Origin: Mesoflavibacter profundi
Lineage (GTDB): Bacteria > Bacteroidota > Bacteroidia > Flavobacteriales > Flavobacteriaceae
DNA length: 64,000 nucleotides
Assembly (NCBI RefSeq): GCF_014764305.1
Contig: NZ_CP061703.1
Location: forward strand, 1,191,501-1,255,500
Direction of reading: 5' to 3'
Positions 28,637-37,530 of the stretch are shown piece after piece (the first letter of the stretch is position 1; each line of letters starts with the position of its first letter). The position numbers and the translations under genes were made by a program. Under the pieces are notes generated by a model. That model saw only the letters and a program-made list of their open reading frames with translations. It did not search any database and was not told where the DNA came from.

Positions 28637-28652
28637 TGTTCCACGTGGAACG
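28637..28652. promoter_or_regulatory. parS-like ParB-binding site 2
   Basis: TGTTCCACGTGGAACG: 15 of 16 positions match the Pseudomonas parS TGTTCCACGTGGAACA. It lies between the mnmG -7 element and its ATG, so bound ParB could also affect mnmG transcription. Confidence 0.85.
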
Positions 28653-28680
28653 TTTTAAAATTCTTTAAAAAATTAGCGTG

Positions 28681-28688
28681 CAAATATA
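28681..28688 (-). promoter_or_regulatory. Putative -7 element of mnmG
   Basis: Minus-strand TATATTTG matches TAnnTTTG, in the 70-nt gap between ybeY and mnmG. Transcripts would run through parS site 2 in the leader. Confidence 0.5.
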
Positions 28689-28695
28689 CAACAAT

Positions 28696-29115
28696 CTATA
28701 ACATGGTTTGTAGTAGACTTAAAGCTTCATCTTCTTTTAAACGCATTTGTTTAGCATCAGATTCGGTTTTATCTTTAAAACCACAATAGTGTAAAATACC
28801 ATGTATGATTACACGATGTAATTCTTCTTTAAAAGTTAAACCTAAATCTTTAGCATTATCTTCTACTCTTTCAACTGAAATAAATATATCGCCTTGTAAG
28901 TTTTTACCTACAGAATAATCAAAGCTTATTATATCTGTTAATGTATCGTGATTTAAGAATTGTACATTTAATTTATGTAAATATTCATCATCACAAAACA
29001 CATAAGATATTTCATCTTCCTTACAATTATGAAGTGTAATTATAGATGATATCCATTTACTAAGTACGTCTTCGTTAGGAAGCTTAAAATCGGTTTCGTA
29101 ATTAAAGCTAATCAT
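28696..29115 (-). CDS. ybeY: Endoribonuclease YbeY (rRNA maturation)
   Basis: 139-residue member of UPF0054, a metal-dependent RNase used in 16S rRNA 3'-end processing and ribosome quality control. The signature reads HGILHYCGFKD: His105 and His109 are present, but the third usual zinc ligand position (HGxLHLxGYDH) is Asp115. As far as I recall, GYKD-type endings are common in Bacteroidota, so this is likely a family variant rather than a defect. It overlaps the DUF4175 gene by 8 nt. Confidence 0.92.
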   Translation of the reverse strand: MISFNYETDFKLPNEDVLSKWISSIITLHNCKEDEISYVFCDDEYLHKLNVQFLNHDTLTDIISFDYSVGKNLQGDIFISVERVEDNAKDLGLTFKEELHRVIIHGILHYCGFKDKTESDAKQMRLKEDEALSLLQTML

Positions 29116-32100
29116 TGGTTTGTTTAAAATATTCTTGTGCCTTTTGTTTATACACTTGTTGCAAAGGTAAACTTTGTTTGTTCAATATCTCTGTAGTATT
29201 AAAATATTGTTTTGCCTGATTAATAATATTGGTAGATGTATTATTATAATCTTTAGTGTTTGTTGTAGATTCTCTTTTTGTGTCCTGTCCTTGTTGTAAG
29301 GTAGCATTTTCTAGCTTTAGCAATTGATGCTTTATGTCCATCATTTTACTTAACGTTTGGTTGGTAAATCCTTCGTTAATTAATTTGAGTTCTACGTCTT
29401 CCATAGACTTTAATAATTGCTGAGCTTCACTACTTGTTCCTAATCCTTGTTTATCTAAGCGCTGTTCTAATTGTTGACGTAATAATTGTTGTTCTTGATA
29501 GATTTTAAATAATTCTGCATTCATTTGTTCATTAAAATCACCATCGCCTTGTTCGCTACCGCCTTGTCCTTGTCCGTCACCATCTTTTCCTCCTTCTTTA
29601 CCTTTTTTACCTTTTTCACCTTTATTTCCTTTTTCACCATCTTTCTTTCCTTTTTTATCACCTTCGTTTTGACCTTCTTCTCCAGGTTTTTGTTCACCTT
29701 GCTGACCTTGTTGTCCATCTTGTCCTTTTTTACCTTTTTTCATTGCTTCTTCCATTTTCTTAGCTAAATCTTCTTGACTAATAATTATATCTGGAAGTGG
29801 CATACCGCCTTCGCCTTGTCCTGGTGATGGCATACCCATTTGCATTTGCATATTATCTAAAGCAGAGTTTAGTAAATTGGCTAAATTGTTAGCAGAAGTT
29901 AATGCATATTGTTGAGAAGAAACACCTTGGTATAAAAGGTTTTCTGAAAGATGATCTAATGCTTTATCAATATTAAAATACACATCATTAATCTCTTTAG
30001 TTATTTGCTGAGAAAAGTCTGGTTGACGTAAAGAGATTGCGAACAAACTATCATCTACGTGCTCAAAATGAGTTCTTAATTCGTGTTGCTTTTTAAGATA
30101 TTTAGCATATTCGTTATGGTTAACTTCTATGTTTTTAAAGCGATTCATTACGTCTTCTTCATCAAAAGAAAACACAACTAAATTATCTATAATTTGACGT
30201 AGCATTTCTGCATCTTCTTGTAACTGTTGCATACCAGAAGCCGACATTTGCATTTGCATACTCATACTCATCTGTTTCATTTTTTGAGCTGCACTTTTTT
30301 GTTTTTTCTTAGCAGAATTTTGTTTGTCTTGTTTTTGTTGTTGGTCTGAAGATTGTTCCTTTTTCTCTAGTTCGTCACTTGCCTCTTGCTGTTCCTTTTT
30401 TATGTTTTCCTCGGTATTTGCGTTTCGAGGTAAATCCATAGGAGATTTTAGGTCTTTATTTTCTTTTTCTAAATCTACTAATTGTTGCTGTAAATCTTCA
30501 AACTTTTTATTGAGTTCGTCTTGCTTTTCTTTAGTGTTTTTTTCTGGATCTTCGTTAGCTAATTTGTCTTGTTCCTTAGCTAATTTGTCTAAATCTTCAC
30601 TAATTTTTTCCATCTTTTTAGATACGTAGTAACGCTTGGTCAATTCTAATAATTGTTCCATACTACGCTTTTGGTTTTTAGCCTGTTTAGCAAGATTGTC
30701 TAGTTTTTCTGAAAATTCTTCCTTTTCAAATTTTTCTTTAAGTTTTTCTAATTCTTCAAGTAGCTTTTCATCTTTTTTTAATTGTGCTTCATTCTCTTTT
30801 AAACGCTCTTGCAACTTTTCTTTAAACGGATCTTCCTTTTGATTTTCCTTTTGAAATTCTTCTAAATTATTTTGAAGCTTTTTATTGAATTGCTTCATCA
30901 TCTCTTCTTGTTGCTTTTGGCGCTTCAAGAAATTTTCAAGCTTCTTTTTATCGTTATAATTGAGCTCTGATTTTTCTTTTTGAGTTTTTGATATCTGACT
31001 AAGTTGCTCTTCTTGTTTTTCAAAATTTTCAAGAGATTTATTTAAATCTTGGATGGTCTTATTTTGCTCGTTAAGTTGCTTTTGCTCTTCTTCATCTTTT
31101 GTACGCTTTCTGTATGTGAACACCGAACTTTTTGTGCTTTTATTTTTATTTACCGCATCATTATCAAAAACTTCAAAATACAGATCGTATGGAATACCAG
31201 CTTCTATCTCTAGATTATTTGGAAAAGCAGTTAAAAATTCATCAAAATTAGAAGATGAAATTGGTATGTTTTTTACAGTTTTATTCGTTTCGTTTTCTGA
31301 AGGATAATAGACTAACTGTAATTTAGATAAACCATAATCGTCACTAACTTGACCTTTAAAATACAAAGTTTGTTGGTCTAAACTATCTGTTTTAGATTCA
31401 ATTTTAAGTTCTGGATATTGATCTTTAATAACAGAAATACTATACGCTAAATTCTCGTAATTTTTAAGGTTTTTATTACTTGTGCTAATGTTGTAGTCTA
31501 AATTATTATAAACGCGTTTAGAGGCTTTAAAAACACCGTTTTCTTCTGTAGTAAAGGCTAAAGTATCTTTACTAATTAAATCTACTTGATCAGTTGCTTT
31601 GGTATTAAGTTGCCAAGTAATTTGTGTGCCTTGTGGTACAACAGCATTACCAATGCCTTTTAAAACTTCGTTACGTTTATTGGTGTAATTTGGATAGTTT
31701 AGAACAATCTGAAAATTTAACAATGTTGGGACTTCTACAACATGTAATTTATATGGTTTTGAGTTAACACCATTAGCAGATAAATTAAAAGTAATGTCTT
31801 GTTTTGGTTGTTCAAAAACATACTCAAAAGTACCTGGTTGTCGTTGTTGCAAAAAGTATGACTGATCGTTAAAATTGATTTGTGCGTCTTCTGGAACAAC
31901 ATCTCCTTCGGTTTGTACAAATAACCTGAAGGTTTTGTTTTCTTCGGTTTGCAGGCTTTCATTTATAACAAAAAAACTGAAAGGTGCTGGCGGCTCAAAA
32001 GCGGTTTGATAATTAACTACTCTTTTATAACTATCTGTAAACCAATTATTTTTACCTAAAACAAAACTTAATAATAAAATAGCAATTGGGATAACTGTGT

Positions 32101-32569
32101 ATTTTAAATATTTAGTGTTGTGTTTAAAATTAATCGCAAAATTAAAAGGAATTGGGCTTAATTCTTCAGCTTTTTGATCGATGCTGGCTAAAAGTAATTC
32201 GCTATTATCGTTAGTCTCTTTTAGCTGAAGTACATTCAATAACTTATCATTAACTTCAGGAAAATGATTACCAATAATTGCCGATGCTTGTTTATAGTTA
32301 ATGCCTTTTTGAAGCTTAAATAACTTGGCTAATGGCAATGTAATAAATTTGATAAATAAACCAACCTCAACAGCAATAAACAACCAAAATAAAACTGTAC
32401 GTAAACCAGAATTTAACCACAGAAAATATTCAATAAGTAGTGTAATAATTAAATATAACAAGCCAATACTAAAAAACAGGATAGCGCCTTTAATCAACTC
32501 ATTAGTATAATATTTTCTAATAAATTGTTCTAATTTGGTTTGTATGATATTGAAGTTATTCAAAGCCAT
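29108..32569 (-). CDS. Giant DUF4175 family membrane protein
   Basis: 1153 residues. Hydrophobic N-terminus with about three membrane helices (about 20-75 and 150-170), then a domain rich in beta-strand (200-480). From about 490 to 750 there is a long Lys/Glu/Gln coiled coil, followed by a Met/Gln-rich stretch and a Gly/Lys/Asp/Gln low-complexity region (about 945-1015). The layout fits the DUF4175 family of Bacteroidota and Alphaproteobacteria, whose function is unknown. It sits upstream of ybeY with an 8-nt overlap. It is probably anchored in the inner membrane with a long extended periplasmic part. Confidence 0.85.
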   Translation of the reverse strand: MALNNFNIIQTKLEQFIRKYYTNELIKGAILFFSIGLLYLIITLLIEYFLWLNSGLRTVLFWLFIAVEVGLFIKFITLPLAKLFKLQKGINYKQASAIIGNHFPEVNDKLLNVLQLKETNDNSELLLASIDQKAEELSPIPFNFAINFKHNTKYLKYTVIPIAILLLSFVLGKNNWFTDSYKRVVNYQTAFEPPAPFSFFVINESLQTEENKTFRLFVQTEGDVVPEDAQINFNDQSYFLQQRQPGTFEYVFEQPKQDITFNLSANGVNSKPYKLHVVEVPTLLNFQIVLNYPNYTNKRNEVLKGIGNAVVPQGTQITWQLNTKATDQVDLISKDTLAFTTEENGVFKASKRVYNNLDYNISTSNKNLKNYENLAYSISVIKDQYPELKIESKTDSLDQQTLYFKGQVSDDYGLSKLQLVYYPSENETNKTVKNIPISSSNFDEFLTAFPNNLEIEAGIPYDLYFEVFDNDAVNKNKSTKSSVFTYRKRTKDEEEQKQLNEQNKTIQDLNKSLENFEKQEEQLSQISKTQKEKSELNYNDKKKLENFLKRQKQQEEMMKQFNKKLQNNLEEFQKENQKEDPFKEKLQERLKENEAQLKKDEKLLEELEKLKEKFEKEEFSEKLDNLAKQAKNQKRSMEQLLELTKRYYVSKKMEKISEDLDKLAKEQDKLANEDPEKNTKEKQDELNKKFEDLQQQLVDLEKENKDLKSPMDLPRNANTEENIKKEQQEASDELEKKEQSSDQQQKQDKQNSAKKKQKSAAQKMKQMSMSMQMQMSASGMQQLQEDAEMLRQIIDNLVVFSFDEEDVMNRFKNIEVNHNEYAKYLKKQHELRTHFEHVDDSLFAISLRQPDFSQQITKEINDVYFNIDKALDHLSENLLYQGVSSQQYALTSANNLANLLNSALDNMQMQMGMPSPGQGEGGMPLPDIIISQEDLAKKMEEAMKKGKKGQDGQQGQQGEQKPGEEGQNEGDKKGKKDGEKGNKGEKGKKGKEGGKDGDGQGQGGSEQGDGDFNEQMNAELFKIYQEQQLLRQQLEQRLDKQGLGTSSEAQQLLKSMEDVELKLINEGFTNQTLSKMMDIKHQLLKLENATLQQGQDTKRESTTNTKDYNNTSTNIINQAKQYFNTTEILNKQSLPLQQVYKQKAQEYFKQTND

Positions 32570-32650
32570 TTTTTTATTTAACTTACTAAAATACAGTTTT
32601 TATTTTTTTATGTCTGTTAAAGGCGCTTAAAACTTGTTTTAAAATAGTTC

Positions 32651-32681
32651 TTTGTGTTTCTTCTACTCTATTCTATCTTTG
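32651..32681 (+). promoter_or_regulatory. Promoter of gltX
   Basis: TTTG (32651-32654), 19-nt spacer, then TATCTTTG (32674-32681). This is the only site in the window where I see both halves of the Bacteroidota promoter (TTTG, N17-23, TAnnTTTG). It ends 19 nt before the ATG. Confidence 0.7.
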
Positions 32682-32700
32682 CACTTTCAAACCAAAAGAA

Positions 32701-34212
32701 ATGTCAAAACAAGTTAGAGTGCGTTTTGCACCAAGTCCTACAGGACCTTTACATATTGGCGGTGTACGTACCGCATTATTTAATTATTTATTTGCAAAAA
32801 AACACAACGGTACTTTTGTGTTACGTATAGAAGATACAGACCAAAACCGTTATGTAGAAGGTGCAGAACAGTATATTATAGATAGTTTAAATTGGTGTAA
32901 TATTCCGTTTGACGAAGGTCCAAATAAAAATGAAAAATTTGGTCCGTACAGACAAAGCGAACGTAAAGACTTATACAAACAATATGCAGATCAATTAATA
33001 AAAAGTGGTCATGCGTATTATGCATTTGATACTGCAGAAGCACTTGATGCACACAGAAAAGACCATGAAGCTCAAGGAAAAACGTTTATCTACAATTGGC
33101 ATAACAGAGAAAAGTTAAGCAACTCTTTATCGCTTAGCGCAGAAGACGTGCAAGCTAAATTAGATGCTGGTGAAGATTATGTAATCAGATTTAAAAGTCC
33201 GCAAGATCAAACGCTTCATCTTAAAGATATTATTCGTGGTGATATAAAAATTGATACCAACATTTTAGATGATAAAGTTTTGTTTAAAGCAGACGGAATG
33301 CCAACTTATCACCTAGCTAATATTGTTGATGACCATTTAATGGAAATTACGCACGTTATTAGAGGTGAAGAATGGCTACCAAGTCTTGCTTTACATTACC
33401 AATTATACGATGCTTTTGGTTGGGAAGCACCAGAATTTGCACATTTACCGTTAATCCTAAAACCAACAGGAAAAGGAAAATTAAGTAAACGTGATGGCGA
33501 TAAATTAGGATTTCCTGTATTTCCTTTAGAATATACGTCTCCAGAAGGTGATGTGTCTAAAGGGTATAAAGAAGATGGATATTTTGCTGAAGCTGTTGTT
33601 AACTTTTTAGCCTTTTTAGGATGGAATCCTGGTACAGAACAAGAAATTTTTAGTTTAGAAGAACTTATAGAAGCGTTTGATTTATCTAAAGTGAATAAAG
33701 CCGGAGCACGTTTTGATCCAGATAAAATTAAATGGTTTAATCACCATTACATGCAAGAACAAAGTAATGATGATTTAGCTGAAGCGTTTAAACAAAATCA
33801 TGATTCATTAAAAGACATAGATGTTAATTACATATCAATGGTTGTTGGATTAATTAAAGAACGAGCAACATTTGTAAACGACTTTTGGGACTTAAGTAAT
33901 TTCTTCTTTGAAGCTCCAACAGAATACGATGAAAAAGCCTTTAAAAAAGCCATTAAAGACGATACAAAATCTATAATGACAGAGGTAAAATCTATCATAA
34001 ATAACATTGAAAATTTTGAAGTTGAAACACTTCAAAACGATGTAAAAGGTTGGATTACGTCTAACAACATTGGCTTTGGTAAAGTGATGATGCCACTACG
34101 TTTAGCCTTAGTTGGTGCATTACAAGGACCTGATGTTTTTGACATCATGTATATGATTGGTAAAAACGAAACTGTTAAACGTATTGATAATTTAATTGAA
34201 AAAATAGGTTAA
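32701..34212 (+). CDS. gltX: Glutamyl-tRNA synthetase
   Basis: Class I aminoacyl-tRNA synthetase charging tRNA-Glu. The HIGH-type motif is HIGG at residues 18-21 in PSPTGPLHIGG, and the KMSKS-type motif is KLSKRDGD. Length 503 is normal for Bacteroidota. A separate glnS lies 4 kb downstream, so a discriminating GluRS is expected rather than the transamidation route. It has a two-part promoter upstream and a bidirectional terminator downstream. Confidence 0.98.
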   Translation: MSKQVRVRFAPSPTGPLHIGGVRTALFNYLFAKKHNGTFVLRIEDTDQNRYVEGAEQYIIDSLNWCNIPFDEGPNKNEKFGPYRQSERKDLYKQYADQLIKSGHAYYAFDTAEALDAHRKDHEAQGKTFIYNWHNREKLSNSLSLSAEDVQAKLDAGEDYVIRFKSPQDQTLHLKDIIRGDIKIDTNILDDKVLFKADGMPTYHLANIVDDHLMEITHVIRGEEWLPSLALHYQLYDAFGWEAPEFAHLPLILKPTGKGKLSKRDGDKLGFPVFPLEYTSPEGDVSKGYKEDGYFAEAVVNFLAFLGWNPGTEQEIFSLEELIEAFDLSKVNKAGARFDPDKIKWFNHHYMQEQSNDDLAEAFKQNHDSLKDIDVNYISMVVGLIKERATFVNDFWDLSNFFFEAPTEYDEKAFKKAIKDDTKSIMTEVKSIINNIENFEVETLQNDVKGWITSNNIGFGKVMMPLRLALVGALQGPDVFDIMYMIGKNETVKRIDNLIEKIG

Positions 34213-34232
34213 AATATTAATCAACTATCAAT

Positions 34233-34263
34233 AAAAAAGCCTCTATTATTTAGAGGCTTTTTT
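34233..34263. terminator. Bidirectional terminator between gltX and an outer-membrane protein gene
   Basis: Perfect 13-bp stem (AAAAAAGCCTCTA with its complement) and a 5-nt loop, with T-tracts for both directions. Confidence 0.9.
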
Positions 34264-34286
34264 GATTAATTTATTAGGTATAAACT

Positions 34287-34967
34287 TTAAAACGTGATTA
34301 ATAATGCTAAAGCTAACATACTTTGGTTTCCTTTAAATTTCTTTTCTAAATTTTGACTAAACTGAGCATCGTTTAAATCATTTAAAATGTTTGTAAATCC
34401 GTAAATGTATTGTCCTCTAACTTTAAAGTTTTCAAAACCAGCAGTTAAACCTACAACACCATTCACATTAAAATTAGTAAGATCTACAAAGTCTTTTGCT
34501 AATACGCTATCAAATTCGGCAATAAACCATTCTTCTTGACCATCGTCATCAAATTCTAAATCACTATTGTATTGCAACATTGGTCCAAAATCTAAAGTTA
34601 AATAAGGTCCAGCTAATTTTGCATGAAGTAAAAAAGCTATTTGAGCCGTTAATACTTTATAATCTATAGGTTCAAAATTAGAACTTAAATTAGATGCTAA
34701 ACCATTAATACTTAATCTGTTTTCAGATAATTGCATACCATAACTTACGTTGTACCATTTATGCGGTAAATCTACAGTTGCAGACATATGTGCTAACCAA
34801 CCTGTACCACTTTTTGTATTAAAATTATCTGTGTTAATATTAAATTGTGTAAATCCACCACCAAGAGCAAATCCGTTTTTTATATTGTAAGAACTTCTTT
34901 GTGCAAAAGAAAATGTAACAAATAGAGTACAAATTGCTACTAATAGATAAAGTTTAAAATTTTTCAT
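34287..34967 (-). CDS. Putative outer-membrane beta-barrel protein
   Basis: 226 residues with a signal peptide ending SFAQ, then alternating short amphipathic strands with glycine and aromatic residues (FALGGGFTQFNI, WYNVSYGMQL, PYLTLDFGPML, KVRGQYIYGFTNI). The last residues LALALLITF end in Phe, as typical of barrels inserted by BamA. It resembles small porin or PorT-like flavobacterial proteins, but I cannot place the family. Own -7 element and terminator, so probably monocistronic. Confidence 0.65.
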   Translation of the reverse strand: MKNFKLYLLVAICTLFVTFSFAQRSSYNIKNGFALGGGFTQFNINTDNFNTKSGTGWLAHMSATVDLPHKWYNVSYGMQLSENRLSINGLASNLSSNFEPIDYKVLTAQIAFLLHAKLAGPYLTLDFGPMLQYNSDLEFDDDGQEEWFIAEFDSVLAKDFVDLTNFNVNGVVGLTAGFENFKVRGQYIYGFTNILNDLNDAQFSQNLEKKFKGNQSMLALALLITF

Positions 34968-34990
34968 TAATAATAGTATAGATTAGTGAA

Positions 34991-34998
34991 CAAATATA
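34991..34998 (-). promoter_or_regulatory. Putative -7 element of the outer-membrane protein gene
   Basis: Minus-strand TATATTTG (plus CAAATATA), 23 nt upstream of the ATG at 34967. Confidence 0.5.
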
Positions 34999-35043
34999 AC
35001 TTAAATTAGTAATCAATAAAGTAAAACTAAAAAACCATTAATT

Positions 35044-35967
35044 ATGCCATTTTTAATTCCTTTTGTAGTCTTAGGACTAATCCTTTTAATTTCAGCATTT
35101 TTTGTTGTTAAACAACAAACTGCAGTAATTATAGAACGCTTTGGTAAATTTCATAGTATTAGACAATCTGGTCTACACTTAAAAATTCCTTTAATAGATA
35201 AAATTGCTGGTCGATTAAGCTTAAAAATTCAGCAATTAGATGTAATTGTAGAAACAAAAACATTAGACGATGTATTTGTTAGACTTAAAGTATCTGTACA
35301 ATACCGTGTGTTAAGTCAAAAAGTGTACGATGCATTTTATAAGTTAGATTATCCACATGAGCAAATTACAAGTTATGTATTTGATGTGGTACGTGCAGAA
35401 GTACCAAAGATGAAATTAGACGACGTTTTTGTTAAAAAAGATGATATTGCATTAGCGGTAAAAGCTGAGCTAAACGATGCGATGTTAGACTACGGATTTG
35501 ACATTATTAAAACTCTTGTAACAGATATAGATCCTGATGCACAAGTAAAAGCTGCAATGAACCGTATTAACGCTGCAGAACGTGAAAAAACTGCTGCACA
35601 ATATGAAGGTGATGCACAACGTATCTTAATTGTTGAAAAAGCTAAAGCTGAAGCAGAAAGTAAACGTTTACAAGGTCAAGGTATTGCAGATCAAAGACGC
35701 GAGATTGCGCGTGGATTAGAAGAGTCTGTAGAAGTTTTAAACCGCGTTGGTATTAACAGTCAAGAAGCATCTGCTTTAATTGTTGTAACGCAGCATTACG
35801 ATACGCTTCAATCGTTAGGTGAAGAAACTAATAGTAACTTAATCTTATTACCTAATGCGCCACAAGCTGGAAGTAATATGCTAAACGAAATGGTTGCAAG
35901 TTTTACGGCAAGTAACCAAATTGGTGAAGCTATGAAAGAAGCTAAACGTAAAAAAGAAGAAGAATAA
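35044..35967 (+). CDS. SPFH/band 7 domain protein (stomatin-like)
   Basis: 307 residues. One N-terminal membrane helix (residues 2-22) is followed by an SPFH domain (VVKQQTAVIIERFGKFHSIRQSGLHLKIPLID) and a long Ala/Glu/Lys helical region (AAMNRINAAEREKTAAQYEGDAQR) that would oligomerise. The layout is that of stomatin/HflK-like scaffold proteins that form ring assemblies and organise membrane microdomains or protease access. No NfeD partner gene is adjacent. It ends at a bidirectional terminator. Confidence 0.9.
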   Translation: MPFLIPFVVLGLILLISAFFVVKQQTAVIIERFGKFHSIRQSGLHLKIPLIDKIAGRLSLKIQQLDVIVETKTLDDVFVRLKVSVQYRVLSQKVYDAFYKLDYPHEQITSYVFDVVRAEVPKMKLDDVFVKKDDIALAVKAELNDAMLDYGFDIIKTLVTDIDPDAQVKAAMNRINAAEREKTAAQYEGDAQRILIVEKAKAEAESKRLQGQGIADQRREIARGLEESVEVLNRVGINSQEASALIVVTQHYDTLQSLGEETNSNLILLPNAPQAGSNMLNEMVASFTASNQIGEAMKEAKRKKEEE

Positions 35968-35985
35968 AACTTACCTAATAAACAC

Positions 35986-36015
35986 AAAAAAAGCCTCTTA
36001 ATAGAGGCTTTTTTT
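35986..36015. terminator. Bidirectional terminator after the SPFH gene
   Basis: 13-bp perfect stem (AAAAAAAGCCTCT with its complement) and a 4-nt loop TAAT. Its last 2 bases overlap the stop codon of the convergent 69-residue gene. Confidence 0.88.
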
Positions 36016-36223
36016 ATTGACTTTCTTTTTCATAATTATCAATTAAACTCTGTAAAGAATTTAGATAATCTTCTAAAGATTGTTTATCTATTGTATTACT
36101 AGAACTATCTTTTGGTAGTGTAATACGTTGCTCGTCTAAGTACTTTTGTAACTCGGGATAATCTTCTTCTATTTCTCTTGTCTTAACCGATATTTTGGTT
36201 AATAAATCTTGTATTGCATCCAT
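36014..36223 (-). CDS. Small acidic protein of unknown function
   Basis: 69 residues, predicted mainly helical and acidic (IEEDYPELQKYLDEQ, DYLNSLQSLIDNYEKES), with no signal peptide or membrane helix. Its stop lies within a terminator stem and it is co-directional with the GNAT gene upstream (87 nt). No family recognised. Codon use looks like that of its neighbours, and an ordered hydrophobic pattern supports real coding. Confidence 0.6.
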   Translation of the reverse strand: MDAIQDLLTKISVKTREIEEDYPELQKYLDEQRITLPKDSSSNTIDKQSLEDYLNSLQSLIDNYEKESQ

Positions 36224-36310
36224 AATAATTTTTGATTAAAGTTATCCATTCAAATTAAGTTAAATCACTTATAAATCAAAAGATTATATACTAAATGGTT
36301 GTTAAAATTT

Positions 36311-37468
36311 TTATTTAAAAGGATGTCTTTGTTCCCATTTTTTAACAGGATTTAAAGTATTAACTACAAACTTTAACAATGGGTTTATAAAAAGTGTATT
36401 AGTATGTTTCATGTAAATAAACATATCGTTAGGATTAGCACCAACAGAACTTTTAATTTCCATTGCTGTTCTTGCATAAACAACAGATTTAAATTTATGA
36501 TCAATACCATACTCTAACATATCGTAAAGCATATTTAAATACATTTGATACTCTTGTTGATATCTAGGATTGTAACCTAAAAAATAAGTTTCTAGTTGAC
36601 TATTGTTTAAAATAAGCGTGTAAAATCCAATTAGCTCATTGTTTAGATAGTATCCAAAGATTTTAAAATTGGATTGTAAATCTAATTTTAGTTGATAAAA
36701 ATGATTACGTTTTAGTATAAACGAATTCACTTTTGCCTGATCCGATACATGTTTATAAAGCTTATACAAAGCATTACCTTGCAACTTAATATCTTCTAAT
36801 AAAAGTTCTTTTTTTACAATAGCACTAGATTTTTTAATCGCTGTATTATAACGCCTTTTATATTTTTTATTCAATGCTATTTTGTAGTCTGAAATCGAGT
36901 TAAAATGTGAAGGAATATTAAATATCATGTTAGGTTGTACTTTAACCTTATACATGCTATTTTTATCAAATATGTGTGTATTTAAATGAATAACATCATC
37001 TTTAAAATAGTCTTTAAACCCAATAATTCTAATCGTTTTATTGGATTCTTTTTTTATAGTCTTTTCTAAGCTTTTTAAAGCTTTAAATACGGTTTCAAAA
37101 AAAACAGTAGCATGTATTTTATTTGAATTAAAATAATACCCATGTTGTCCAGTATGCATTAAATTACCAACAATTAATGCATTACCTCTTACAATTCTAG
37201 CAATTGCAGCTTTACCTAAGCGTTTTAATGTATGATCTGATGTTTTTCTAAAGATATTATCCAAATACATCTCTACGCGTTGGATAATGGCAATTCCAAC
37301 CAATTCTTGATTATTATAAATAGCTAAATAAAATGAAGATATATGATCTGGGCTTGATAATTCTAAAGCATTTAAAAAGTTAGTTTTTAAAAAAATATCC
37401 TTAACAGTTAACTTATCCCAAGACGTAGGAATATTTATAACAGAATTATATAATTTATATGAAATCAA
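36311..37468 (-). CDS. GNAT/FemAB-like acyltransferase
   Basis: 385 residues, soluble. The C-terminal half has the layout of the GNAT-fold Acetyltransf_6/FemAB-like group: HVSDQAKVNSFILKR, then FKIFGYYLNNELIGFYTLILN and ETYFLGYNPRYQQEYQMYLNMLYDMLEYG. The Tyr-Asn-Pro plus Leu-rich helix is typical. The substrate is unknown; relatives move acyl or aminoacyl groups to lipids or peptidoglycan. A hairpin terminator for the upstream gene separates it from the DUF1761 gene. Confidence 0.65.
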   Translation of the reverse strand: MISYKLYNSVINIPTSWDKLTVKDIFLKTNFLNALELSSPDHISSFYLAIYNNQELVGIAIIQRVEMYLDNIFRKTSDHTLKRLGKAAIARIVRGNALIVGNLMHTGQHGYYFNSNKIHATVFFETVFKALKSLEKTIKKESNKTIRIIGFKDYFKDDVIHLNTHIFDKNSMYKVKVQPNMIFNIPSHFNSISDYKIALNKKYKRRYNTAIKKSSAIVKKELLLEDIKLQGNALYKLYKHVSDQAKVNSFILKRNHFYQLKLDLQSNFKIFGYYLNNELIGFYTLILNNSQLETYFLGYNPRYQQEYQMYLNMLYDMLEYGIDHKFKSVVYARTAMEIKSSVGANPNDMFIYMKHTNTLFINPLLKFVVNTLNPVKKWEQRHPFK

Positions 37469-37480
37469 ATTGAAAAATAA

Positions 37481-37508
37481 AAAGACTGAAAGTTACCTAT
37501 CAGTCTTT
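37481..37508 (-). terminator. Terminator of the DUF1761 gene
   Basis: 9-bp stem (AAAGACTGA with TCAGTCTTT) and a 10-nt loop, between the DUF1761 stop and the GNAT gene. Confidence 0.7.
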
Positions 37509-37530
37509 AAAATTATTAAAAGTTACAAAA

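Noticed and set aside
29521-29767. Overlapping open frames on both strands within the Lys/Gly-rich tract of the DUF4175 gene
   Set aside because: They arise from the biased repeats (AAAGGTGAAA-type codons) in other frames; the 1153-residue frame is coherent throughout and has family features.
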